DNA of 64,000 nucleotides from an uncultured Kiloniellaceae bacterium. GTDB lineage: Bacteria > Pseudomonadota > Alphaproteobacteria > Kiloniellales > Kiloniellaceae. Under the pieces are notes generated by a model. The model searched no databases, was not told where the DNA came from, and worked only from the letters and a program-made list of their open reading frames with translations. The stretch is from assembly GCA_947500035.1 (NCBI GenBank), contig CANMQP010000008.1:1-64000 (forward strand), written 5' to 3'. This document shows, in pieces, positions 52,032 through 60,131 of the stretch (positions are counted from its first letter, which is position 1; the number at the start of each line of letters is the position of its first letter). A program made the position numbers and the translations under genes.

Positions 52032-52826
52032 ATGAGCAATCGCATCAAAGAATTGAGACGCCTGCGCGGCCTCACTCAGGACAACCTTGGAAAGCTGGTG
52101 GGCACCGGTCGCTCTCAGATTGTCAAACTTGAGCGCGGCGAACGGCGACTGACGGTCGAATGGATGCGCCGGCTTGCAAGGGCTCTTGAGTGTCACCCGG
52201 CAGATCTTCTTCTGGACGAGCCAATGGCAGATGGCTTCAGTGAGACCGAGGCTGACGCTTCATTTGCCTCGGAACGCTCCAGTTCCAGTCAGGATGGACT
52301 TTTCGGCCGTCACGTTCAGCCTCTTACGTCCGGGTCTTATGGCATGGATGCAGATTTCGCGCCGCACTCCGGCGAAGCGGCCCCGGCATCGGTTTCCATC
52401 CCCGCTGCCGCCAGCCTGCTCCGGGACGTCGAAGTTCGAGGCGTAGCTGTTGGTGGAAACGAAAGTTGCTTTGAATTCAATGGTGAAGTTGTTGATCGCG
52501 TCCGCCGCCCTCCCGGAATTGCCGGAGCGTCAAGCGTATTTGCAATCTATGTTGTCGGACAGTCTATGTCGCCGCGCTTTGAAGAGGGTGAAATCGTTTT
52601 TGTACACCCCGGCCGTCCGGCCACAAGTGGCTGCGATGTGATTGTGGAGTTACACGGCCACAATGGCGACCCCGGCCAATGCTATATTAAGCGGCTGGTC
52701 AAGAAGACACCGACACGCACTGTACTGCAGCAGTTCAATCCGGCGCGGGACGACATCTCCTTCGACAATGACAATATCCGTGCAATGTACCGAATCCTGA
52801 CCGCTTCGGAACTCCTCGGCGTTTAA
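52032..52826 (+). CDS. XRE / S24 (LexA/CI-like) repressor
   Basis: A 264-residue phage-type repressor. N-terminal HTH_3 (MSNRIKELRRLRGLTQDNLGKLVGTGRSQIVKLERGERRLTVEWMRRLARAL), a Ser/Ala-rich linker, and a C-terminal S24 domain with the catalytic Ser178 (GQSMSPRF) and Lys220 (CYIKRL), so RecA-dependent self-cleavage is possible. ATG 52032 has no ribosome site, but the promoter would start the message at this codon, fitting a leaderless mRNA as in phage lambda cI. Direct repeats flank the gene on both sides. Its targets are probably the divergent minus-strand set and the next gene. Confidence 0.85.
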   Translation: MSNRIKELRRLRGLTQDNLGKLVGTGRSQIVKLERGERRLTVEWMRRLARALECHPADLLLDEPMADGFSETEADASFASERSSSSQDGLFGRHVQPLTSGSYGMDADFAPHSGEAAPASVSIPAAASLLRDVEVRGVAVGGNESCFEFNGEVVDRVRRPPGIAGASSVFAIYVVGQSMSPRFEEGEIVFVHPGRPATSGCDVIVELHGHNGDPGQCYIKRLVKKTPTRTVLQQFNPARDDISFDNDNIRAMYRILTASELLGV

Positions 52827-52889
52827 TTCCCGACCTTAACCGCGATTGCCGTCATCTGAAGCAGCGCATCATGAGATGCGGCCACCTCC

Positions 52890-53008
52890 TTGTCCATTTT
52901 GTATGGAGCAACAAATTGTACCCATTTTGGATCTTTTGTTGAATTCGCCGCAGAAATTTTGCAAACTTCCTTCTAGAAATTTCGCCATTTAATTGTATCC
53001 CCAATTCG
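52890..53008 (+). promoter_or_regulatory. operator-like repeats downstream of repressor
   Basis: TTGTACCCATTTTG at 52916-52929 is a perfect instance of the motif found before the repressor; TTGTCCATTTTG at 52890-52901 and TTGTATCCCCAATT at 52993-53006 are weaker forms. They lie in front of the gene at 53050, so the repressor should control it as well. Confidence 0.6.
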
Positions 53009-53049
53009 CAAATGACTGGCGGAATATCGGTAAACAGAGGAAGAGCAAG

Positions 53050-53370
53050 ATGGATGAACTTGAAACCCTCGAGGCGCGCTATGACGCAATGCCACCCGAA
53101 CTTATGCAGAGGCTTCGTAACGGGAACGCAGATGCACTTTCTGCTCGCCACAACGCGCTGAAGGGGGAGATTGTCTTTGCCCGCAGAATGTTCCGGGCAA
53201 ATCAACGTGCCCGCAGAAGCAATCGGCCTATCGACCGGGCCACGCGCCGGCAATACGAAGACGATTGCCGTCATTGGTGGCACCGTTACCGGAAGGCCCA
53301 GACATCCGCGGCTCAAGTCCGCAGTCTGCAGGCGCTTGAGAGTTTGAACAAATCGCTAAGACTGCGATAG
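53050..53370 (+). CDS. small basic protein under repressor control
   Basis: A 106-residue, Arg-rich, likely helical protein (MDELETLEARYDAMPPELMQRLRNGNADAL.., ARRMFRANQRARRSNRPIDRATRRQYEDDCRHWWHRYRKAQ). GAGGAAGAG sits a few bases before ATG 53050. No domain recognised; the WW and basic clusters suggest nucleic-acid or protein binding, which is inference. Operator-like repeats lie just upstream, placing it in the regulon of the adjacent S24 repressor. Confidence 0.55.
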   Translation: MDELETLEARYDAMPPELMQRLRNGNADALSARHNALKGEIVFARRMFRANQRARRSNRPIDRATRRQYEDDCRHWWHRYRKAQTSAAQVRSLQALESLNKSLRLR

Positions 53371-53438
53371 ATCGGCCGCTATAAGATTGGGATTTCGGAA
53401 GGTTCTGTCTGGGGTCCCCAGAACCACCCTCGACGGCT

Positions 53439-53795
53439 CTATGTTGGGATATTGGCCAGTTCGGGGTGCGGACCGAAAACATAAGGGAAGACGGCCAGCA
53501 CATCCTCGAGAGTTTCGCCGTGACCAAGAACTCTGGAATCCGCGTCGATTGCGCAGTAGACCGCACCGATTTTGCCAAATGCGCAGAGAATCCGCTCGCC
53601 CTCGGTGTCCAGAATGGCAACAACCTGCTCGCCTGCATCTGTCGCGAGAGGCACACAATGGCCCGCCAATCCGAGTGCGATCATCTTATCGCCCATCGCC
53701 GTCAAGCGCTCCACTTCCAGTTCAGAAAGCGACGCCGGGTCGGCACTCACCACTTCTGGCTGTTTCGGCAAAGGGCTTTTCAGCATAACTGACAT
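53439..53795 (-). CDS. small protein of unknown function
   Basis: A 118-residue acidic protein: an N-terminal disordered stretch, a helix (LSELEVERLTAMGDKMIALGL) and a beta-rich region (AGHCVPLATDAGEQVVAILDTEGERILCAFGKIGAVYCAIDADSRV). Two to three cysteines occur at unremarkable places. AGGATACGCAAC precedes the ATG. No family recognised; it may mark the end of the accessory block. Confidence 0.5.
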   Translation of the reverse strand: MSVMLKSPLPKQPEVVSADPASLSELEVERLTAMGDKMIALGLAGHCVPLATDAGEQVVAILDTEGERILCAFGKIGAVYCAIDADSRVLGHGETLEDVLAVFPYVFGPHPELANIPT

Positions 53796-54259
53796 GTTGC
53801 GTATCCTGCGGTTTCGCGTGGAGAAGCAAGTCTGACAGCGATCTATGACCGAAAGGTAAATAGGATTTTATATAAATTTTTCGCAATTCCCGCGAATCAT
53901 CATCTCTCGGCAATTTTTCACTCAAAAAATATTTTCTATCAATGCTTTAAATCCCATTTCCCACTAAAGACCCCGGAAAAACACGACACTTCCGGTTGTC
54001 AGCTGACGCGACATCATCCGCCATATGGTTTAGTCGTCAACAATCCTTGTGCTTTGAGTGTCCTCAATCACTGCGGCCAGCAACCAATGCCAATGGCCAA
54101 TGGCAATGACCACTGCACAGGACGCCCCGAAAGCCCAAGTGCGAACCGGATCGCAGGTCTCTATCGATTGATTCCGTCACGTCATCACCCCATTTCAATA
54201 CTGTTGTCGATTACGGCTGTTTAGCGTCTGCAGACGCAACCAAGATACCGGGAGTTCGA
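53796..54259. other. AT-rich intergenic region
   Basis: About 460 bases. The first 150 are A/T-rich (promoter of the minus-strand gene); the rest is mixed, with a short near-repeat CCAATGCCAATGGCCAATGGCAATG at about 54084-54108. No gene is supported. Confidence 0.3.
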
Positions 54260-54919
54260 ATGACACCTGCATTTGCCCCTCTAAGCCGACGCAGCCTACT
54301 CAAACATACCGGGCGCTTTGTGGTCGGCTCTGCCGCCCTGACAGCCGGTCTACAGGCCTCGGCGAACGCAGCGGCGGCTACTCCGCGACAACCCTTAGGC
54401 CCCTTTTATCCGGACAAATTGCCACTCGACAGTGACAACGATCTGCTGTTCGTCGCGGACAGGCCAGGCCAGGCTCTCGGCCAACCTACGCACATTTTTG
54501 GCCAGGTACGGTTCCCGGATGGCACTCCGGTTGAAGACGCCGCGGTCGAGATCTGGCAGTGCGATTCCTACGGCCGCTACATCCATAGTCGCGATGCGAG
54601 CCGCGGGCGGCGGGATAAAAACTTTCAGGGATTTGGGCGGGCAATTGCGGATAACGAAGGCCGGTACCGTTTTAGAACCATCCGGCCAGTCGCTTATCCC
54701 GGCCGTACGCCCCACATTCACTTTCTGATCCGCAAGGACAACATCGATCGCCTCGTGACGCAGATGTACGTTGAAGGCGAGGCCCAGAATCGGCGAGACG
54801 GCCTTTTGAATCGGGTTTCGGATCCTCTTCTGCGCAAGGCGTTGATCGTTCCACTCACACCGAGCCCTGAACTCGGTGAAAATGCGCTCAGCGGGCGCTT
54901 TGACATCACTGTCACTTAG
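54260..54919 (+). CDS. Tat-exported intradiol ring-cleavage dioxygenase family protein
   Basis: A 219-residue protein with a twin-arginine signal (SRRSLLK, Arg10-Arg11, hydrophobic stretch to about residue 39, ASANAAAA) and an intradiol dioxygenase fold. Likely Fe(III) ligands are Tyr107 (GRYIHS), Tyr146 (VAYPGRTPHIHF), His152 and His154. Cytoplasmic relatives open protocatechuate or catechol; the exported group may act on larger aromatic material, for example lignin-derived phenols, and its substrates are mostly untested. GGGAG precedes the ATG. It stands alone. Confidence 0.88.
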   Translation: MTPAFAPLSRRSLLKHTGRFVVGSAALTAGLQASANAAAATPRQPLGPFYPDKLPLDSDNDLLFVADRPGQALGQPTHIFGQVRFPDGTPVEDAAVEIWQCDSYGRYIHSRDASRGRRDKNFQGFGRAIADNEGRYRFRTIRPVAYPGRTPHIHFLIRKDNIDRLVTQMYVEGEAQNRRDGLLNRVSDPLLRKALIVPLTPSPELGENALSGRFDITVT

Positions 54920-54994
54920 CGGGCAACTGGTCCGGCCGAAGATTCGATGTCGTCAATCTCAATCTTCCAAGGATCTCCGGATGAGACAACGGCA

Positions 54995-55264
54995 CTAATG
55001 CAGTGTCAAAAGCGCTTCCGTATGCCGCCATTCACCCCGTTTAAAGAGTTCGCGGGAACCGACCGTGACGGATACGAGCGGGCCGTCTAGATTTTCCTTC
55101 CAGAATTTCAAAAACCGCTGCAACTCCGGATACTCTGGCACTAAATCATACTCCTGCCAGACGTAGCTTTGCAGCAATTCAAGGTGATCCGGCATACGAT
55201 AGATAATCTCCGCTGTTGCCAATGTGTAACCTGCAAGTTGACGCTCGATAATCGTTGTTTTCAT
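54995..55264 (-). CDS. usg: Usg family protein
   Basis: An 89-residue protein matching the alphaproteobacterial Usg family (named from its place upstream of a trpF-type gene in Caulobacter): LAGYTLATAEIIYRMPDHLELLQSYVWQEYDLVPEYPELQRFLKFWKENLDGPLVSV and the terminal VGSRELFKRGEWRH. Function is unknown. ATG 55264 is used; a further in-frame ATG at 55303 is possible. No trp gene is nearby in this window. Confidence 0.8.
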   Translation of the reverse strand: MKTTIIERQLAGYTLATAEIIYRMPDHLELLQSYVWQEYDLVPEYPELQRFLKFWKENLDGPLVSVTVGSRELFKRGEWRHTEALLTLH

Positions 55265-55660
55265 AAAATGAACACGATCTCCTAGATTACAGACGTTACG
55301 CACCTGAAAGGCTAAATCATAATTTTATATAAATGCAATATAATATCATTACTTTCCAATACTGGCAGCCAGAAGCGCCGAGTGCTGACAATGATGGGAA
55401 GAATTGAGCTTAAGGATGGAAGCTTCGCGTTGCGGACCGCCAGGCCTCATAAGCCCATGGCAAGCCGCATCCGCTTTGTACGATGACGCCCAAGCTGTCT
55501 GATGCAAGCTCAAAGACTTAAGAAAACAGGGGTCTAGGAAACCGGTCTCTCATCTGGGCCCCCGCAGCCCTCCATGCCTAGAGCCGTGAGCGGCAGAACC
55601 ATGAGCCGCGGCACCTCCCTTGATCGGATCAGGAGCCTCAGCACCAAAGGATCCGGGATT
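55265..55660. other. intergenic region, nothing recognised
   Basis: About 395 bases between two minus-strand genes. A/T-rich at 55310-55360, a likely promoter for usg. No supported gene or hairpin. Confidence 0.3.
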
Positions 55661-55885
55661 TTACGCCGCTTTATCGCAGCCGGCGCTGCGGTCGATGTAT
55701 TCCAAAATCCGGTCCAGCCGGACCTCAAGCGCGCGGTGCTGATGGGCTGTGTCGTCATGAATCGCCCGCAACCGCGAACTGACGCGCTCAAGGCGTTTTT
55801 CAAGCAGGGTAACGCGCCACCACATGAAAGCGGTCACCACAACAAAGGCGACAAGCAAAATCCAATCGAACATATTCGGCTCCAA
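55661..55885 (-). CDS. small membrane-anchored coiled-coil protein
   Basis: A 74-residue protein with an N-terminal transmembrane helix (about 6-22, FDWILLVAFVVVTAFMWW) and a charged helical tail (RVTLLEKRLERVSSRLRAIHDDTAHQHRALEVRLDRILEYIDR) likely to form a coiled coil. Orientation would be N-out or a small inner-membrane scaffold. ATG 55873 is an alternative start. No family recognised. Confidence 0.5.
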   Translation of the reverse strand: MEPNMFDWILLVAFVVVTAFMWWRVTLLEKRLERVSSRLRAIHDDTAHQHRALEVRLDRILEYIDRSAGCDKAA

Positions 55886-56298
55886 AACGAAATTCCGATG
55901 CCACTCTGACTTCTACGGGCATCGTAAAAGCACGCCGAGAAACACAATCAACTGCCATTTATGTAAGCAACTCGCATGCCAGTTTATTTTTTCTTTAAAA
56001 TTCATGAGCTTATTAATTTATCATACCTATACTAACAAAATTATGTAAACTCTGTCGACAAAGAAACAAGGAATGCTTCAACTATTACTTGTCTATATAT
56101 CAACAACTTAAATACGTTCACCGTCTTCAGTCACAGAATTTAACTGTAAAGGCCTTCGACGTACGGCTCTGCAACGATCATTCAACAGCAAACAGCGGTT
56201 GGCGGGATATTGTGCTTTCTGTGAGCTCACTGATGTTGTAGCCAGTTGTCATCAATAGCCGTGATGTAGCTTCATAACGCCAAGTGCCGCAGAAACCG
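55886..56298. other. AT-rich intergenic region
   Basis: About 410 bases, notably A/T-rich at 55950-56110. It should hold promoters of the divergent genes. No repeat or small gene is convincing. Confidence 0.3.
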
Positions 56299-56841
56299 AT
56301 GAATCTCTATCTAAAAGTCTTCCTCGCCATGTCGCTGCCCTTCGCTGCAATGACCGGATTCATTGTTTCCAAAGACGCGGGCGTCGCCGGCGGAATTGCG
56401 ACCGGGATTGCCGGTGGCGCCGCGTTTGGTGCTTTGGCTTCCATTATCCTGGTCACGCTGCACAATCACGCCATCGCACGCCTGCCCTTTCCCCCGGAAG
56501 ACAAGAACAATTCCGTCAAACAGATGAAAAGCATTTTCGTTGATTGGGATTACGAGACAGCCTTTACCCGTTGTGGCCAAGTCATCACAGACTACGGTTG
56601 CCGCCAGATCCAACCAGATCCGGGGCACGGCACGATCATCTCGAAATCGAAAATGGATCTTTTTGCGGCCTTGCAGGCCATCGGGATGCGCGTCATCGAA
56701 CATGAGCCGGGGCACTGCGAAATCCAGATCGTCAGCCGTCCTAAAATGCCGACAACGCTCTTGGACTACGGCAAGAACCTCAAAAACGTCGAGGAGCTTG
56801 CCCGCCGCCTGCGAAAGTACGATGAAGAAGACCGGAACTGA
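56299..56841 (+). CDS. two-TM membrane protein of unknown function
   Basis: A 180-residue protein: helices at about 4-22 (LKVFLAMSLPFAAMTGFIV) and 28-52 (GVAGGIATGIAGGAAFGALASII), then a cytoplasmic alpha/beta domain with TRCGQVITDYGCRQIQPDPGHGTIISKSKMDLFAALQAIGMRVIEHEPGHCEIQIVSRP. That domain resembles a small ferredoxin-like or Bet-v1-like fold but no family was recognised. ATG 56299 or 56284 may be used. It converges with the SleB gene with a terminator between. Confidence 0.6.
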   Translation: MNLYLKVFLAMSLPFAAMTGFIVSKDAGVAGGIATGIAGGAAFGALASIILVTLHNHAIARLPFPPEDKNNSVKQMKSIFVDWDYETAFTRCGQVITDYGCRQIQPDPGHGTIISKSKMDLFAALQAIGMRVIEHEPGHCEIQIVSRPKMPTTLLDYGKNLKNVEELARRLRKYDEEDRN

Positions 56842-56862
56842 GGGATCGCGAAAGTCTCTGGT

Positions 56863-56903
56863 CCTGCTCTCACGGCCTAAAATCAGCGCGAGAGCAGGCT
56901 TTT
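56863..56903. terminator. hairpin between convergent genes
   Basis: CCTGCTCTC (56863-56871) pairs with GAGAGCAGG (56890-56898) and is followed by CTTTTAG on the plus strand. It lies 21 bases past the stop of the two-TM protein gene. The 18-base loop is longish. Confidence 0.6.
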
Positions 56904-56914
56904 AGAGCGACGCC

Positions 56915-57382
56915 TCAGCGATAATAGATATGCTTACCGATCTGCACGGTCCGCTCGCGCTTTACACGCCAAGGCACGTCGATATTCGAAGAGTGAAAAA
57001 AGAGGCCACCTTTCGTGGGGTCATACGGCAGTTCCGTCAATAGGGCCGGCGCAAGTTCACGTGCTGTCGCCCAGGGCCCGGCTTCCGTCGGTCTGTCGCT
57101 CTTGCCATCGCACCACCAGGAAAACTGGCAGGGTGGGGTCTCCCCGCCCTGTTTCACCACGCCGCAGACGCTTCCTGGAAATTCATCGTGGGCAACCCGG
57201 TTTAGGACAACTGCGCCGACGGCAATCATGCCATCAGCGCCTTCCGCCTTGGCTTCCCAGTACATTGCCAGCGCGAGACAGCGCTCTTCCGCGGAAAGTT
57301 CGCTCTCCGCCATCGCCGGCGCTCCCGCACTTGCCGCTGCGCCGAATCCAAAAAAGATCGCGGCCGACACTAAACGATGCAT
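56915..57382 (-). CDS. SleB-like cell-wall hydrolase
   Basis: A 155-residue precursor with signal peptide (MHRLVSAAIFFGFGAAASAGAPAMA) and a Hydrolase_2 (SleB) domain: LALAMYWEAKAEGADGMIAVGAVVLNRV with the catalytic Glu in YWEA, CGVVKQGGETPPCQFSWWCDG and TKGGLFFHSS. It should cleave peptidoglycan glycan strands in the periplasm. ATG 57382 starts the signal peptide. It is the first of several small exported proteins on this strand. No sporulation link exists here; SleB-type domains are common in alphaproteobacteria. Confidence 0.88.
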   Translation of the reverse strand: MHRLVSAAIFFGFGAAASAGAPAMAESELSAEERCLALAMYWEAKAEGADGMIAVGAVVLNRVAHDEFPGSVCGVVKQGGETPPCQFSWWCDGKSDRPTEAGPWATARELAPALLTELPYDPTKGGLFFHSSNIDVPWRVKRERTVQIGKHIYYR

Positions 57383-57468
57383 AAAAATCCCCTCCCCACA
57401 GCAGTGCGTCCAGCGCAGCACCTCTGGATAGGCTACAGCTGTAAGGAGAGTTTAACCAGAGGCGGAAT

Positions 57469-57669
57469 TTATCGACAGACTATCGTCGCATTGATTTGTG
57501 AACCCGATATCGGACCCTGAACCTGGCAATTGTTGATTGCCTGGCGAATTTCGCGCTGATCAAACCCTGCCTGGGAATGGACCGGCCCAGGCGCGAGCAA
57601 CGTCCCGAGCGCCACGACCCAAACACCCAGCGCTAATGCAGCGACAAGAACGCGATCGAAAGTCTTCAT
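57469..57669 (-). CDS. small exported protein
   Basis: A 66-residue precursor: signal-like helix (VLVAALALGVWVVALGTLLAPGPVHS) and a short mature part with two cysteines (NNCQVQG and TIVCR) that may pair. ATG 57669 is preceded by AAGGG at 9 bases. No family recognised. Confidence 0.5.
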   Translation of the reverse strand: MKTFDRVLVAALALGVWVVALGTLLAPGPVHSQAGFDQREIRQAINNCQVQGPISGSQINATIVCR

Positions 57670-57843
57670 GGCAAAATACCCTTTTCCTGACCCGTCATGA
57701 TGCAGGCGTCTAGTTTGGCAGATAGCGCAACGCAAAAACACGCCCCAGCCATTTTCTAGGCCGGAGAAACATATATCTGCTCTCTCGCTGGACGAGCACT
57801 GTGGCGCGCTCTTAGCGTTAAGTCGTCACGAGACCGGAAAATA

Positions 57844-59349
57844 TCAAGAAGATGAGGAGCGTTTTCGCGCGCGGATGAGCCGCACAAACCGAGTCAACGA
57901 AGCCTCCGCCGGAGCATTCTCGTAAGAAGCGCCCCGCGCCCCTGTCGGGAGGATTACCTTCGGACTTTCGGAATCGTCACCGGGTTCTTTGGATAAGCGC
58001 AAATCCTTGAAAGCCCGCAAATCGATTTCCCGCCGTCCGGACGTGGCTGCGGCGGCTTCATTTGCGAGTTCGACCTGCTTGTCACTCTCTGCCGCGGTTT
58101 TGTCATCCGGCGTTTTTGCCGAGCCCTCAGGCAAGATCGGATGCGTCAGAAGGATTGCTTCGTCTTCGCTCTCCGGTTCGGTGCGCCACTCGGCAGGCTC
58201 CGTAAGCAATGCGTCTTCGGCGTCAGCATCATCATCGGTATCTTCCACCGCTCCTTGGGCGTCGGAGACTTTCGAAACAGCACCACCCTCCTTGAGAGGC
58301 GGCATCAGCAGGGACTCGGAAGTCCTCTCCATGGCCTTCATCTCGCGCCTCAAATCCTGGCTCATTGCCGGTTGCGCATCGTCACGCTGCTGTTCTTCTG
58401 TGTCTGAGGCTTTGCTGTCCGCGTGCTGGAACGCAGGAAAGTCACCGGCAACAACATTCGGATTCACCTCCGGGCCATCAGCGGCCCCCCCAGCCGGCGC
58501 GGAAACAACATTGCCCTCCCGCAGGTCCGAAGCTGGTATGTCCGAGCCTGTCTTGTCCGAGGCAGGCGAATCTGAAACAGGCCGGTCAATACGCGCGCCC
58601 CGGTCCAGCAGAAGGTCGTCAACCGAACGCTGAAAGCCCGTAATCTGGCCAGCCCATTCGCGGCTCAGACGTTCCATATGAGTTTCGACAAGGCCACGTA
58701 ATAAATCCGATGCCTGCGTCTGCGCCTCGTCCTGCCGGGCCGCCAGCGCATCCAGAGATTTGCGCATCTCCAGCAATCGCGCATCAAGACCTTCCAGTGC
58801 AGCACTTTGCTCCTGTTCACCGGAAGGCGCGGCAATGCGAGGCTCCGCCGCCATCTTGTCGACACGCTGTCCAAGGTCCTGCATCAACCCGGAAAGCCGC
58901 TCAAGCTCATTGCCCAATGGCGCGATCATTTTCCAGGTCGCATTGACCAACTCTTCAGAACCTCTGGTGTTTTCAGGCTCGGCGTCTCTCCGGTCGGCGG
59001 CGAGCAAGGCAACCCGCTCTTCGAAGTCTTCCATCTTGGTGAGGAGCTTCGCCTCAAGCTCGGACCCGAAACTTTTCGCCAATTCTTCGAGGGTTTTGTG
59101 GAGATCGGTGGTGTTGTCTGCCGCACCAGCTTCAGTCCCGCCTGCAGAAGCCTGATCCACCATCGCAAGCTTCATCTGCTGAAGCTCTGTCTCAATGATT
59201 TTACGGTGCTGTTGCTCGCTTTCCTGCGTCGCAATCAAGCGCTCAACCAGCTCAAAAAGGCGCCGGTTTTCCTCTCGCACGCTTTGAGCTTCGGAATTCT
59301 CGTCACTGACATTAGTGCCGTCACACTTTTCCGTAACGTCGTTACCCAA
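57844..59349 (-). CDS. large acidic coiled-coil protein
   Basis: A 501-residue acidic protein. The N-terminal third is coiled coil (REENRRLFELVERLIATQESEQQHRKIIETELQQMK; KTLEELAKSFGSELEAKLLTKMEDFEERV), followed by more heptad sequence to about residue 245 and then a disordered region rich in Ser/Asp/Glu/Ala (including SDSPASDKTGSDIPASD). A basic end (RFVRLIRARKRSSSS) terminates it. No signal peptide, membrane segment or known domain. It could be a scaffold or polar/cytoskeletal organiser; that is speculation. Confidence 0.6.
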   Translation of the reverse strand: MGNDVTEKCDGTNVSDENSEAQSVREENRRLFELVERLIATQESEQQHRKIIETELQQMKLAMVDQASAGGTEAGAADNTTDLHKTLEELAKSFGSELEAKLLTKMEDFEERVALLAADRRDAEPENTRGSEELVNATWKMIAPLGNELERLSGLMQDLGQRVDKMAAEPRIAAPSGEQEQSAALEGLDARLLEMRKSLDALAARQDEAQTQASDLLRGLVETHMERLSREWAGQITGFQRSVDDLLLDRGARIDRPVSDSPASDKTGSDIPASDLREGNVVSAPAGGAADGPEVNPNVVAGDFPAFQHADSKASDTEEQQRDDAQPAMSQDLRREMKAMERTSESLLMPPLKEGGAVSKVSDAQGAVEDTDDDADAEDALLTEPAEWRTEPESEDEAILLTHPILPEGSAKTPDDKTAAESDKQVELANEAAAATSGRREIDLRAFKDLRLSKEPGDDSESPKVILPTGARGASYENAPAEASLTRFVRLIRARKRSSSS

Positions 59350-59660
59350 TTCTCTATTCCCTAAATCTGGTCGCTACGGCAACAAACAGGCCCAAGTCAT
59401 ACGCTGCCAGGGCTTGAACGCCGAGAGTCAAAATAAGGGCTCAACAGCGTCAAAAATACGGCTTAACCGCAATCAGCGCGTCAGGCCCCCAAAAGTAAAC
59501 GACGCCGTCGAACGGATGACCGGGAACCCGGGACTCCAGAAACCCCGAGACGGTCAGAAACCTAGCTCTAACCGCTATCCTACACTGGTCTCGACCTCAG
59601 TTCGAGCCCCACAGGATATCGAAGCCCGTTTTCCGCCCATCCCCCGCGGCAGATTGGGCC
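59350..59660. other. intergenic region, nothing recognised
   Basis: About 310 bases between two minus-strand genes; no repeat, hairpin or small gene is convincing. The promoter of the coiled-coil gene should lie here. Confidence 0.3.
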
Positions 59661-59831
59661 TCAATCAGCACCCTGCGGCTGAAAACGGTCCGCAACGGCC
59701 CAATCGTGATCGGGGTAGCGTTGCCTGAGCCGCTTGGTAAACTTCGCCAGGGCCGAGGGCGGCAGCATAATCAGCTTGCTGGGCTCACCATCGCAGCGAA
59801 TGACAAACTCATGATTCTTCTCGGCATCCAT
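59661..59831 (-). CDS. small protein of unknown function
   Basis: A 56-residue protein (MDAEKNHEFVIRCDGEPSKL, LPPSALAKFTKRLRQRYPDHDW, ADRFQPQGAD) starting at ATG 59831 with GGAGG five bases before it, one of the best ribosome sites nearby. The frame is open further upstream but only into A/T-rich, unlikely sequence. No domain recognised. Confidence 0.55.
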   Translation of the reverse strand: MDAEKNHEFVIRCDGEPSKLIMLPPSALAKFTKRLRQRYPDHDWAVADRFQPQGAD

Positions 59832-60131
59832 CTCAACCTCCACGAACAAGAGAGTCATGAAGGAGTAAAAGCAACATTCGCGCCAATTCCAACAAACAAA
59901 CAATATCAGATCACTAAACACTTACGATCACATCGCTTACATACCACTGTAAGAATTTCCGACGTATATTCATACTTAATGCAAATACCTGTAATAATTT
60001 TCGACAACGCATGAATATTTGCTGAAATCCGAGTTCGCTGAAGCCCTCCATGAGCAGCAGTAAGCAATAGTGCGAAGTAGAGCCGCACGCTAGAATAGCG
60101 GTATCAAAAACCGCAGCAGGAATCAGTTCCA
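59832..60131. other. AT-rich intergenic region
   Basis: About 300 bases of A/T-rich sequence between divergent genes, expected to carry both promoters. Nothing else was recognised. Confidence 0.3.

Noticed and set aside
49814-53795. Complete prophage at 49.8-53.8 kb
   Set aside because: Only regulator-like genes are present; no integrase, replication, head, tail or lysis genes and no att-like direct repeats were seen.
55534-55909. Frames on both strands over the small coiled-coil membrane protein
   Set aside because: Only the minus-strand frame at 55661-55885 has a sensible membrane helix plus coiled coil; the others are shadows.
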